A program made the translations under genes and the position numbers. The notes beneath the pieces were generated by a model, which saw only the letters and a list, made by a program, of their open reading frames with translations, did not search any database and had not been told where the DNA came from. From NCBI GenBank assembly GCA_038322815.1, contig JBBQGG010000003.1:1-64000 (forward strand): 64,000 nucleotides of DNA. Direction: 5' to 3'. This document shows, piece by piece, positions 17,810-26,051 of this stretch; position 1 is the stretch's first letter, and each line of letters opens with the position of its first letter. Source of the stretch: PALSA-1296 sp038322815 (GTDB lineage Bacteria; Bacteroidota; Ignavibacteria; Palsa-1295).

Positions 17810-18622
17810 CTAATGACTGATGATCCCTCGATCTGAGCGGCGGATAAAATCAACAATGCGCTGCACCTCAGGAATATTCAGTTCAGTATCAGCTTCAATA
17901 CAGTTAATACCATCGGCAACATTCAAGCCGCTGTAGTAAATAAATTTGTATGCCTTCCTGATAGCCTCGATTTTTTCGGATGAAAATCCCTTGCGTTCCA
18001 ATCCGATTCTATTGATTCCACCGAATCGTGCTGGCTGATCGCCGATCAGTGAATAAGGCGGAATATCTTTCGTGACCATCAACCCCCCTCCAACCATTGA
18101 ATATCCGCCTACAAGCGTGAACTGATGCAAGCCGGTAAGCCCTCCGATAATGGCGAATGATTCTACCGTTACATGCCCGCCAAGTTGTGCTGAATTGGAA
18201 AGAATGACATTATCACCTACCAGACAATCATGGGCAACATGGGTATATGCCATTACTAAACAATTCTTGCCGACGCGTGTATAGCCATCGTGGGTACCCG
18301 CAGCATAGCTTCCGGAATGCTCTGTGGCGCGATGAACGGTTGCAAATTCCCGGATCGTTGTGCCATCGCCGATCTCGGCATAGGTTTTTTCCGAGCCTTT
18401 GAATTTGAGATCTTGCGGAGTATTTGCTATCACGGCAGCATGATGGATCATACAGTTCGCACCGATCCTTGCGCCGTTTGCAATAAAAGCATGATGATGG
18501 ATCATCGTGTTATCGCCGATGATGACATCTCCTTCGATAACGGCATACGGTCCTACCTGAACGTCCTTGCCGAACTGCGCTTTCGGATCAATGATAGCTG
18601 TCGGATGGATCTGAATGGGCAT
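17810..18622 (-). CDS. lpxA: Acyl-ACP--UDP-N-acetylglucosamine O-acyltransferase LpxA
   Basis: This 270-residue enzyme does the first step of lipid A synthesis, O-acylating UDP-GlcNAc. Left-handed beta-helix hexapeptides run from about residue 5 to 190, with IHPTAIIDP at the start and the catalytic H131 in MAYTHVAHDCLVG. The C-terminal helical domain includes NRIGLERKGFSSEKI. Length agrees with the family. Its ATG overlaps the stop of lpxC-fabZ by one base (TAATG), so the two are translationally coupled. Confidence 0.95.
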   Translation of the reverse strand: MPIQIHPTAIIDPKAQFGKDVQVGPYAVIEGDVIIGDNTMIHHHAFIANGARIGANCMIHHAAVIANTPQDLKFKGSEKTYAEIGDGTTIREFATVHRATEHSGSYAAGTHDGYTRVGKNCLVMAYTHVAHDCLVGDNVILSNSAQLGGHVTVESFAIIGGLTGLHQFTLVGGYSMVGGGLMVTKDIPPYSLIGDQPARFGGINRIGLERKGFSSEKIEAIRKAYKFIYYSGLNVADGINCIEADTELNIPEVQRIVDFIRRSDRGIISH

Positions 18623-20031
18623 TACTGCGCAGCCTCCTTATCGACTATTGCTGCCATGAGTTCTGCTTCGGCGACGAGCTGACCGTCAACAAATGCCTGT
18701 CCTGCAAGCTGAAAAGATTTTCCGCGATTGCGCAAAAGCTTCACTTCAAATATTAACTGATCTCCCGGCGTAACTGGTTTTCTGAACTTTGCTTTATCGA
18801 TTGCCATGAAAAGTACAAGTTTTTTTTCCGGTTCGCTCATTGAGCCAAGCATCAGCATTCCGCCTGTTTGTGCCATTGCTTCTAATATCAATACGCCGGG
18901 CATTACGGGTTTCCCCGGAAAATGCCCTTGGAAGAATGGCTCATTATAGGTAACATTCTTCAAGCCCGTGATACGTTCGTTGCCCGGCTCAAGATCCATT
19001 TCCAAAATACGATCGACAAGCAGCATCGGATAGCGATGCGGCATTGCGGATTCGATAGCAGTAATATCGAAGACGGGTGATCCGGGTGAATATTTTTTCA
19101 GATGCGATTTTTTTGCAAGCAATGCGCGCAGCTTCCGGGCGAACTCAACATTTGATGCATGTCCCGGACGCGCAGCAAGTATCTGTGCCTGCATCGGCGC
19201 CCCGACCAGGGCAAGATCGCCAAGCAGATCGAGCAGTTTATGCCGGGCAGGTTCGTTCTTGAATCGAAGCGGTTTATTATTCAATGTTCCGTGCTTGCCA
19301 AGAATTACCGAACCTTCGATATGCAGTCTTTTTGTAAAATTATCAAGCTCAGCTTGTGTCGGATCGCCATCGACAATGACAATTGCGTTATCGAGATTGC
19401 CGCCTTTAATGAGTCCCTGCTCGCGGAGCATTTCTACTTCATGCAGAAAACAAAATGTCCGAGCCGGTGCAAAATCTTTGACGAATTCTTTTTCCAGAGA
19501 AAAAAGACCTGTATGCTGACTACCCAAGGCAGGGTTTTTATAATCGACCATGACCGTCATCCGGTAATCATCTTTCAGGGGAAGGGCAACGATCTCGACT
19601 CCCTTTGTTTCGTTCGAGAAGGAGATGGTGCTATCAATAACAAGATAGGTTCTGAGCGCCTGCTGCTCTTCAAAGCCTGCTTCTAAAAGAGTATTGACAT
19701 ACGGTTCGGAGCTGCCGTCGCCGATCGGCGGCTCATTGGCACTGAGTTCGATACGGACATTATCGATCTCAAGCCCTGCAACAGCTGCGAGTACATGCTC
19801 AACGGTATGGACGCTTGCGCCGTTATTCGATAGCGTGGTGCCGCGTGAAATATCCGTGACGAAATCAACAACTGCCGGAATTTCCGGCAAGTCCTTTGCA
19901 TCCTTGCGGACAAAGCGAATGCCGTAATTCTCCGGCGCCGGGTGGAATTCGATCGTGCTGGAATTTCCCGTATGAAGTCCGACGCCTTCAAGACGGGTGA
20001 TTGATTTAACGGTTCGCTGATTACTGCGCAT
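18622..20031 (-). CDS. lpxC-fabZ: Fused LpxC deacetylase / FabZ 3-hydroxyacyl-ACP dehydratase
   Basis: Residues 1 to about 310 are LpxC, the committed zinc deacetylase of lipid A synthesis. Metal and catalytic residues are visible in HTVEHVLAA (His), RHKLLDLLGD (His and Asp) and the GHASN histidine. Residues about 320-469 are FabZ, with FDITAIESAMPHRYPMLLVDRI and the catalytic His/Glu pair in FFQGHFPGKPVMPGVLILEAMAQ. This fusion is typical of Bacteroidota/Chlorobi and supports the taxonomic call. It balances lipid A and fatty acid elongation by joining the two enzymes that draw on 3-hydroxyacyl-ACP. Confidence 0.96.
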   Translation of the reverse strand: MRSNQRTVKSITRLEGVGLHTGNSSTIEFHPAPENYGIRFVRKDAKDLPEIPAVVDFVTDISRGTTLSNNGASVHTVEHVLAAVAGLEIDNVRIELSANEPPIGDGSSEPYVNTLLEAGFEEQQALRTYLVIDSTISFSNETKGVEIVALPLKDDYRMTVMVDYKNPALGSQHTGLFSLEKEFVKDFAPARTFCFLHEVEMLREQGLIKGGNLDNAIVIVDGDPTQAELDNFTKRLHIEGSVILGKHGTLNNKPLRFKNEPARHKLLDLLGDLALVGAPMQAQILAARPGHASNVEFARKLRALLAKKSHLKKYSPGSPVFDITAIESAMPHRYPMLLVDRILEMDLEPGNERITGLKNVTYNEPFFQGHFPGKPVMPGVLILEAMAQTGGMLMLGSMSEPEKKLVLFMAIDKAKFRKPVTPGDQLIFEVKLLRNRGKSFQLAGQAFVDGQLVAEAELMAAIVDKEAAQ

Positions 20032-20188
20032 AGTTCTTCTTACAAAAATACTCTTATACTACGGTCGCGGCATGAAACACATTTTTGAGCAATTCCATTA
20101 ACACTGAAATAAAGAAATCTCTTTGCACGATAAGTGGTTAAAATACGGAGAGTTGATTGACATTTCCAGGATTTTCCGTAATTTTGCT

Positions 20189-20196
20189 TATCTTTG
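20189..20196 (+). promoter_or_regulatory. Candidate -7 element of the CpoB-like gene cluster
   Basis: TATCTTTG matches TAnnTTTG and lies 48 bases upstream of the ATG at 20244. No convincing TTTG is placed 19-23 bases before it, so only the -7 half is supported. Confidence 0.35.
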
Positions 20197-20243
20197 TTAG
20201 ATAAACTATAGTACATCTGCTCCGAATAAGAGGATAAAGGACT

Positions 20244-21023
20244 ATGCGTTCAGGACAAAAACATACAGCGATCTTTCTTTTTGCCATATTAGCGTTCGTT
20301 TCAGGCTGCCGCCCGTCGCAGCAGACGCGGCGCAACACGGCTGCGAATTCACGTACGAATGCTGCTTCGCAGACTTCGGGAAAGTCAATGGATTCGCTGT
20401 ATATGGTGCAGAATAAGCTTCTGACGATCATTGATACGATGAGCAATGTTCTGGTTCAGGATAGATCGCGCATCCGCGATCTTGAGATAGAAGTTGCCAA
20501 ACTCAAAAGTCTTTTAGATCAGCAGCGCATGATGGGCGCAGGAATTCCACCCCAGACTCCGCAGCAATTTCAACCTTCGCAAAGCTACACGGCTCCTTCA
20601 CCAACGCCGCCTGCCGAGCAAAGTCAGCCTCAGCAGCAGACAGCTAATTATCCGCCGAATGAAAAATATAGTGCAGCACTAAAATCATTCAATGACGGGA
20701 AATATATGGATGCACTTACTTCGTTCGATGCTCTTTCGCGGAGTGATCAATCATCACCGTATGCGTCAAATTTTCTGTATTGGAAAGGCGAATCTCTTTA
20801 TGCGCTCGGTCAATATGATGAGGCTATCCGAACATTCCATGATGTGTTGAATAAATATCCGACTTCATTGAAAGCCGATGACGCAGAATTCAAGATCGGT
20901 GCTGCCTACGAAAAACTTGGGGATAAGACGAATGCCCGAAGCGCTTATAACCGATTGATACTCAGCTTCCCGGAAAGCGAATATCGGGGACGGGCTGAAG
21001 CACGATTGAACAAATTAAAATAA
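20244..21023 (+). CDS. CpoB/YbgF-like TPR lipoprotein
   Basis: This 259-residue protein begins with a lipoprotein signal (FVSGC, lipidated Cys24). A predicted coiled coil follows (about 48-95: MVQNKLLTIIDTMSNVLVQDRSRIRDLEIEVAKLKSLLDQ is heptad-like), then a Pro/Gln-rich linker and three TPRs from about residue 143 ending with YRGRAEARLNKLK. The layout of coiled coil then TPR matches CpoB (YbgF), which coordinates peptidoglycan synthesis with outer membrane constriction, but lipidation and absence of tol genes here make orthology uncertain. First gene of a three-gene cluster. Confidence 0.75.
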   Translation: MRSGQKHTAIFLFAILAFVSGCRPSQQTRRNTAANSRTNAASQTSGKSMDSLYMVQNKLLTIIDTMSNVLVQDRSRIRDLEIEVAKLKSLLDQQRMMGAGIPPQTPQQFQPSQSYTAPSPTPPAEQSQPQQQTANYPPNEKYSAALKSFNDGKYMDALTSFDALSRSDQSSPYASNFLYWKGESLYALGQYDEAIRTFHDVLNKYPTSLKADDAEFKIGAAYEKLGDKTNARSAYNRLILSFPESEYRGRAEARLNKLK

Positions 21024-21053
21024 TTGCCGACAACAAAAAAGTTTTTTATTACA

Positions 21054-21899
21054 ATGAAATTGCGAAATATGAAAATGAAATATGCAATTATAATACTTTC
21101 TCTCTATCTCGGCGCTGCACTGCTTCACTCCGAATCGAGAGCACAGACAGGCGACGTGATCAATCCTACAGATAACGAATCGCTTCCGACTCTCATGAGT
21201 ATAAAAATTTCCGGCGGATATGGAATCGGACGTGCACGCGAAAATTATGGATCTAACGGAAGCGATGCTATCTGGTGGAGCGCAGGACAAGGTGTGAAGA
21301 TGGATTTGGCGATTGACATCCCTCTTCTACCCATTGAAGTAATTAACGCTGATGCGCTCGATAATGAGCCGGAAAGATTTTCTATTGTCGGCTTGGAGTT
21401 GGAATTCGCAAGCGGCTACCATATTTCCACCGGAGGCACGACTCTCAGTGGCAGCCAGACAACGACCAGGACATATACGTACATTCCCATTACTATTGGT
21501 TTCAATGCACGGGCGTCCTTTGGTGCCGGAATGCCATCGGTATATATTGGCGCCGGAGGCGGACTGTATTTGAAGGGAATTTATGAAGATATTATTTCTA
21601 CTGCCAATTCTCCAGTGGTGACAAAGAATGTCTATGATCCGCCGGTTCCGTTCGCATTATACGGATTGATGGGATTGGAAATTCCGCTTCTCTATTCGCC
21701 CGATGATGGCAACAGTCTGCTCGATCTTTTCGTACAGGCGCGACTATCCGAAGCGACGAATTATATTTATAAATACACATCTACTACCTCTTCACCATCG
21801 TCAAGTTCGAGTGTAGTCAATACTGTTCCAGGAGGCGGGTTCGGGCATACAGCGTCGAATGCCGCATTCTCTCTCGGTGTTAAATTTAATATCTATTAA
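21054..21899 (+). CDS. Outer membrane beta-barrel-like protein
   Basis: The ATG at 21054 (or 21069) gives a signal peptide ending ESRAQ; the open frame starts at a TTG at 21024 directly after the previous stop. The 281-residue product has alternating amphipathic strands with Gly and aromatic residues (SIKISGGYGIGRARENYG, FNARASFGAGMPSVYIGAGGGLYLKG, ALYGLMGLEIPLL) and ends in the strand AAFSLGVKFNIY, whose terminal aromatic is the usual outer membrane insertion signal. It is flanked by two TPR lipoproteins, suggesting one envelope complex. Confidence 0.7.
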   Translation: MKLRNMKMKYAIIILSLYLGAALLHSESRAQTGDVINPTDNESLPTLMSIKISGGYGIGRARENYGSNGSDAIWWSAGQGVKMDLAIDIPLLPIEVINADALDNEPERFSIVGLELEFASGYHISTGGTTLSGSQTTTRTYTYIPITIGFNARASFGAGMPSVYIGAGGGLYLKGIYEDIISTANSPVVTKNVYDPPVPFALYGLMGLEIPLLYSPDDGNSLLDLFVQARLSEATNYIYKYTSTTSSPSSSSSVVNTVPGGGFGHTASNAAFSLGVKFNIY

Positions 21900-21915
21900 T
21901 AAAAGGAGCTTTTTT

Positions 21916-22566
21916 ATGAAAATGACAAAAATTTTACTCGCGCTCCTTCTCGTTTCTTCGCTCGTGATGCTTGATTCATGTCGCTCACGGGCAACCAGAA
22001 GTCGCACCGCAGCCAAGAATAAAGCTACACAACCGGCACCCGCTGCATCGGGGACTTCCGCTCAGCAAGTGATGACGAGAGCGGATTCAGTGCTTGCAAA
22101 AGTTTCTTCAATGTCTCAGGAGCCGCGCGATATACCTACGATCACGACTGAAGATTATCCGAGAACTCCGTGGGGTTCGACTTACATTCCGAGGACTGAT
22201 CTTTCGGCTTACTCGACGTATGAAGCAGGGCTGTCAAATTTTACGAATGGTCAGTATGATCAAGCTCTTGCCAATTTTTCGCAGATTGCCGTCAGTGGCA
22301 GACCTGCAGAGATGGTACCGAATGCGTATTATTGGATGGGCGAATCCTACTATGCTATGCAGCGTTTTGCCGATGCAATACCCTATTTTGAATACACCGT
22401 TAAAGCCGGACCGGCATTCAAACGCGAATCGGCATTTTACAAACTTGCCAGATCCAATTACAGCATGGGTAATACACAAGCCGCAGGGATGTGGTATGAA
22501 AGGCTGATGACGGAATATCCGAAATCAAGTTACGGGAAAAATTTAAAGAAGATTGGAGTTCGTTAA
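21916..22566 (+). CDS. TPR lipoprotein, second in cluster
   Basis: A good ribosome site (AAAAGGAG) precedes the ATG at 21916. The 216-residue product has a lipobox MLDSC (Cys22), a disordered Ala/Thr/Pro segment, then TPR-like helices from about 100: YEAGLSNFTNGQYDQALANFSQ, PNAYYWMGESYYAMQRFADAIPYFEY, SAFYKLARSNYSMGNTQAAGMWYERLMTEYP. Its C-terminal half is close in style to the CpoB-like protein two genes upstream, which suggests an old duplication. Confidence 0.75.
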   Translation: MKMTKILLALLLVSSLVMLDSCRSRATRSRTAAKNKATQPAPAASGTSAQQVMTRADSVLAKVSSMSQEPRDIPTITTEDYPRTPWGSTYIPRTDLSAYSTYEAGLSNFTNGQYDQALANFSQIAVSGRPAEMVPNAYYWMGESYYAMQRFADAIPYFEYTVKAGPAFKRESAFYKLARSNYSMGNTQAAGMWYERLMTEYPKSSYGKNLKKIGVR

Positions 22567-22568
22567 TG

Positions 22569-22679
22569 TGTCATTGTGAATAGGGCTTCAGACCGACGAA
22601 GCAATCCCCAGAGGGTTTGTGTTTGATTCAAACATTTTGATAACCTCAGGGGATTGCTTCGCTATCGCTCGCAATGACA
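22569..22679. repeat. GTCATTGCGAG-type inverted repeat pair
   Basis: The left arm TGTCATTGTGAATAGGGCTT...GACGAAGCAATCCCC and right arm GGGGATTGCTTCGCTATCG...GCAATGACA are inverted halves around an AT-rich spacer. Same family as 31675, 33191, 37172 and 50987. A short open frame across it (22619-22849) is not credible as a gene. Confidence 0.75.
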
Positions 22680-22778
22680 TTTACACATGGCAGTCAAAAA
22701 TTCTTCGGAATGATACCTTATTTATCAAGGTTCTTTTAACCTCTGATTTTGTCTCTTTTATGTACGAATATTATAACC

Positions 22779-23975
22779 ATGAAATTAAAACACTCTCTCG
22801 TAATATTTTCTCTTGCACTTTCTCTTATACTCGTTTTTTCTGCCTGTAAAAAAGAAGGCAGCGCTGAGGACAACGAAATCCTTGTCGGTGAGTTTGCTTC
22901 AATGACGGGGCAGACGGCAACCTTCGGGCAATCATCCCATAATGGCACTGTCCTTGCAATTGATGAGATCAATGCTAGTGGCGGAGAACTTGGCAAACAG
23001 ATCAAACTTATCAGCGAAGATGATCAATCAAAAGCTGAAGATGCTACAGCAGCAGTGCAGAAACTTATCAATCGAAATAAGGTTGTTGCCTTATTAGGCG
23101 AAGTTGCTTCAAGCCGTTCACGCGCAGGCGGACCGATAGCCCAACAGGCAAAGATCCCGATGATCTCGCCGGCTTCGACAAATGAAGAAGTCACCAAGAT
23201 CGGCGATTATATTTTTCGTATTTGTTTTATCGATCCGTTCCAGGGCGAGGCACTGGCAAATTTTGCAATGAAGACGCTTCATGCAAAACGCGCGGGTATA
23301 TTACTTGATACTCGTCAGGATTATTCCATTGGGCTTGCAAATTCATTCCGCGAAACGATTCGTAAAAATGGCGCTGAGATATCAGGTGAGCAATCGTATT
23401 CCACAGGCGATAAAGATTTTCGCGCAGCACTGACTTCAATGCGTGCCTCGAATCCTGATGTTATCTTTATTCCCGGCTATTACAGCGAAGTATCGCTCAT
23501 TGTTCGTCAAGCACGAGAACTGGGAATAACCTGCCCGCTCCTTGGCGGCGACGGATGGGATTCGGAAGAACTGACCAAAGGCGCAGAAAAAGACTTCACC
23601 AATACCTATTTTTCGAATCACTTTTCAACAGAAGACCCTGATCCCGCAGTTCAGAATTTCGTAAAGAAATATAATGCAAAGTATAGCAAAGCACCTGATG
23701 CTATGGCTGCTCTTGGATACGATGCTGCGCTTATTCTTGCTGATGCGATCAAACGCGCCGGTTCGACTGATGCAAAGAAACTCCGCGATGCCATTGCCGA
23801 TACTAAAAATTTCGCAGGTGTTACGGGATCTATCACCATTGATAAAGATCGTAATGCCTCCAAGCCGCTGACCATCCTGCAGATCGTTAATGGCAAATAC
23901 CACTTCGCCCAGCGCATCAGCGCAAATGGTGAGCCGATGACGGAATTTAAAGCAATGGCACCGGCGGGAAAATAG
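22779..23975 (+). CDS. Branched-chain amino acid ABC transporter substrate-binding lipoprotein (LivJ-like)
   Basis: The ATG at 22779 gives a lipoprotein signal (ILVFSAC, Cys about 23). The 398-residue mature protein is a periplasmic binding protein type I: VGEFASMTGQTATFGQSSHNGTVLAIDEINASGGELGKQIKLISEDDQ, AAVQKLINRNKVVALLGEVASSRSRAGGPIAQQAKIPMISPASTNE and the C-lobe LGYDAALILADAIKRAG. It would deliver Leu/Ile/Val-type ligands to the LivHM channel encoded at 1313-3843. The gene stands alone with repeats on both sides. Confidence 0.9.
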   Translation: MKLKHSLVIFSLALSLILVFSACKKEGSAEDNEILVGEFASMTGQTATFGQSSHNGTVLAIDEINASGGELGKQIKLISEDDQSKAEDATAAVQKLINRNKVVALLGEVASSRSRAGGPIAQQAKIPMISPASTNEEVTKIGDYIFRICFIDPFQGEALANFAMKTLHAKRAGILLDTRQDYSIGLANSFRETIRKNGAEISGEQSYSTGDKDFRAALTSMRASNPDVIFIPGYYSEVSLIVRQARELGITCPLLGGDGWDSEELTKGAEKDFTNTYFSNHFSTEDPDPAVQNFVKKYNAKYSKAPDAMAALGYDAALILADAIKRAGSTDAKKLRDAIADTKNFAGVTGSITIDKDRNASKPLTILQIVNGKYHFAQRISANGEPMTEFKAMAPAGK

Positions 23976-24273
23976 CAGAATTTATAGACGGCTTAGTTTT
24001 GTTTAGTATATTTGAATGGCAAAGTTCAGCCACAAGATTTTTCGGTTACCCTATATCACTAAAAAATAAATTCAGCCTGTCCGAGTTGGTACTCGGCTGT
24101 GGATACTTGTATCTCCCTAACATAGTGAAAGGTATTATTTATGAAATCATCCATCGGTATTTCCTTCGTGAAATCGCTGCCTGCTTTTTCTTACGAACCT
24201 ATAAAAACCGCTAACCCAATTAAAATCAATGGGGGGGGCATCCAATCAAGTAAAGTATAAGGGCGGTGGGATT
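23976..24273. other. Gap with short hairpin and an 8-G tract
   Basis: About 300 bases without a firm gene. A hairpin around CCGAGTTGGTACTCGG (24080-24095) may end the livJ transcript. A 39-codon frame from the ATG at 24141 runs through a tract of eight G (24231-24238) and stops at 24260; one G fewer would join it in frame to the T9SS protein downstream. No other signal is seen. Confidence 0.4.
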
Positions 24274-25224
24274 ATGCTCCTTCTATTATTAAGCCTTTGT
24301 GCTTCGCAATCGTTTGCCCAATGGGATTGGACGACGCAAGCACAACAGTCTCTCGGACTGAGCGCTGCTTCTACACAAGCGACGTCTAATATTGGTCAAG
24401 GTAAACATAATGGTGTACTTTCAGTTGATTGCGATAAAACAGCTGCTGAATTTCCTGATACTACCCGTCTTTATTGGAAAGCAGATTGCATTGGAAGATC
24501 AGGACTATACCAGGAAGCTCTTGACACCATGAGAAAATACTGTGAATTCCATCCCTTCGCCACAGGATCGGGTGGGTACGTATATAATGCACTTGGCGCA
24601 ACCACCAGTTATTCAATCCAAATAATGTATAAGTCTAGTCCGTTTAACAAGACACCAGTCTATCAACAATATAATTGGCTGGTAAAAATGCAGCCAGTTA
24701 ATAATGAGGAACGCTACCAGTATGCAATTTTTACTGGACTTGCTAATTGCCTAGAAAATGTAGGCGATTACAATGGAAGTTGTAATATATGGTGGAATTT
24801 CATGCAATTACATGATCTTCCGAAATGGGAGGATTCGATGATATGGGGATTCATTCGGTCAGAGCGTAGTGCTCAACAAGATATTCCACAGGATACAACA
24901 CCATTCTATCTTTTGACTTTTCCGTTGCACCCACTTGCCGGAGTTTCAGCATCGGTTGGTTCGGAAAAAATCGAGATGAGTCTTTCGCCGAATCCGGCAA
25001 AGGACGAGACACTCGTAACATTGATGTTACCAAGCACAATGCAAATAAGCATTCAGGTATTTGACGTACTGAGTAAGGAAATGTTCGGTATCAGTTCAGG
25101 CTTGCGGGAAGCAGGTAAGCAATCACTGCCGATCAATACTCGCGAGTTAAGGGCAGGGACATATTATGTACGCATACAATATCCCGGAGGGATAACAACT
25201 CAGCAATTGGTGATAAACAAGTAA
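24274..25224 (+). CDS. Secreted protein with T9SS type A sorting domain
   Basis: This product of about 316 residues begins at 24274 with MLLLLLSLCASQSFAQ, or at the ATG at 24229, which adds VKYKGGGI and so a positive n-region for the signal peptide. The middle contains Cys and TPR-like helical residues (LYWKADCIGRSGLYQEALDTMRKYC). The last 75 residues are a sorting domain: MSLSPNPAKDETLVTLMLP, FDVLSKEMFG, RAGTYYVRIQYPGG, QQLVINK. A G8 tract overlaps the upstream candidate start. A terminator follows. Confidence 0.7.
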   Translation: MLLLLLSLCASQSFAQWDWTTQAQQSLGLSAASTQATSNIGQGKHNGVLSVDCDKTAAEFPDTTRLYWKADCIGRSGLYQEALDTMRKYCEFHPFATGSGGYVYNALGATTSYSIQIMYKSSPFNKTPVYQQYNWLVKMQPVNNEERYQYAIFTGLANCLENVGDYNGSCNIWWNFMQLHDLPKWEDSMIWGFIRSERSAQQDIPQDTTPFYLLTFPLHPLAGVSASVGSEKIEMSLSPNPAKDETLVTLMLPSTMQISIQVFDVLSKEMFGISSGLREAGKQSLPINTRELRAGTYYVRIQYPGGITTQQLVINK

Positions 25225-25250
25225 TTCTCATATATTACGCTTTTATCCTG

Positions 25251-25281
25251 AAAAGGGCAGATATTTTATCTACCCTTTTTC
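25251..25281 (+). terminator. Rho-independent terminator after T9SS protein gene
   Basis: AAAAGGGcAGATA (25251-25263) pairs with TATCTaCCCTTTT (25267-25279) with one mismatch and a 3-base loop, ending in a T run. It insulates the dcw cluster from upstream transcription. Confidence 0.85.
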
Positions 25282-25343
25282 TATGTAAAATAAGGACTTA
25301 CGGGAATTGGGCAAAGAAAAATCAAAAAAACTTTCAAAAAAGC

Positions 25344-25374
25344 TTGCATTTGGTGAAAGAATGTAGTATATTTG
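25344..25374 (+). promoter_or_regulatory. Promoter of the dcw cluster
   Basis: TTG (25344-25346), a 20-base spacer, then TATATTTG (25367-25374) matches the Bacteroidota TTTG/TAnnTTTG pattern. Transcription would begin near 25381, right at the first pair of TGGGN boxes, about 190 bases upstream of mraZ. Confidence 0.6.
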
Positions 25375-25385
25375 TACCCATAAAG

Positions 25386-25440
25386 TGGGATAGAATGGGG
25401 GCATTTACTGTTTTTAGGTAAGAAGTGGCTTAGAGTGAGG
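25386..25440 (+). promoter_or_regulatory. Paired TGGGN boxes, probable MraZ operator
   Basis: TGGGA-5 nt-TGGGG lies at 25386-25400 and a weaker copy TGGCT-5 nt-TGAGG at 25426-25440, exactly 40 bases apart. The two flanking segments also resemble each other (AAGTGG...TAGAaTG; AAGTGG...TAGAgTG). MraZ proteins studied in other bacteria bind TGGGN repeats with 10-bp spacing upstream of mraZ. The position just downstream of the promoter fits autorepression. Confidence 0.6.
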
Positions 25441-25572
25441 GGGCAAAGATACTCTGAGCACGACTTGTGTGATGTTCCCATTCCCGCTTTTTTTTTAAGC
25501 TAAAAAGCTTCCGGCGAGAAAATAGAGATGTGTGTTTTCGCTTGTTGCTTATCGCTTTTAGCTTTACAATTA

Positions 25573-26031
25573 ATGTCATCATTCAAAGGCAGCGACACCT
25601 ATTCAGTAGATGCAAAAGGGCGAGTCAGCATACCGTCCAAAATGCGCCGTAATATCACCGCCGAAGCGCGCTCGACGTTTGTCTTAACACGGGGTCTCGA
25701 AAAATGCCTGTATGCCTATCCATTAGATGAGTGGAAGCAATTAGAAACCAGTATCTCGAACCTCCAGCAATCCAGCGAACAAGACCGGTTTTACATGAGA
25801 ATGTTGATGCAATGGAGCGAAGAACTTGTGCTCGATAGCCAATACCGGCTGCTGATTCCCCAAAGTTTACTCGAATTTGCTGAAATCAAGAAGGATGTGT
25901 ATTTTATCGGAGTGCTCGATCATATCGAACTCTGGAATCCGGGAAATTTCAAACGCTATATCGAATCCATGAAGCAAACCTACGAGAATGTAGCAGAGCA
26001 AGTCATGGGTTTAAAATCAAATGTGGTGTAA
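25573..26031 (+). CDS. mraZ: Transcriptional regulator MraZ
   Basis: This 152-residue protein has two SpoVT-AbrB-type DNA-binding halves: GSDTYSVDAKGRVSIPSKMR (5-24) and LVLDSQYRLLIPQSLLEFA (about 87-105), each with the DxxGR/DxxYR-type motif. The ATG at 25573 is used because it starts the first domain; upstream in-frame codons add a meaningless leader. MraZ usually forms ring oligomers and represses its own dcw operon. It is the first gene of the cluster and is followed by rsmH. Confidence 0.95.
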   Translation: MSSFKGSDTYSVDAKGRVSIPSKMRRNITAEARSTFVLTRGLEKCLYAYPLDEWKQLETSISNLQQSSEQDRFYMRMLMQWSEELVLDSQYRLLIPQSLLEFAEIKKDVYFIGVLDHIELWNPGNFKRYIESMKQTYENVAEQVMGLKSNVV

Positions 26032-26051
26032 TTGCATACGTGTGATGCTCA

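Noticed and set aside
22619..22849. A 76-codon frame upstream of the LivJ-like gene
   Set aside because: Most of it lies in a GTCATTGCGAG-type repeat and the start of the livJ-like gene; no signal or family resemblance.
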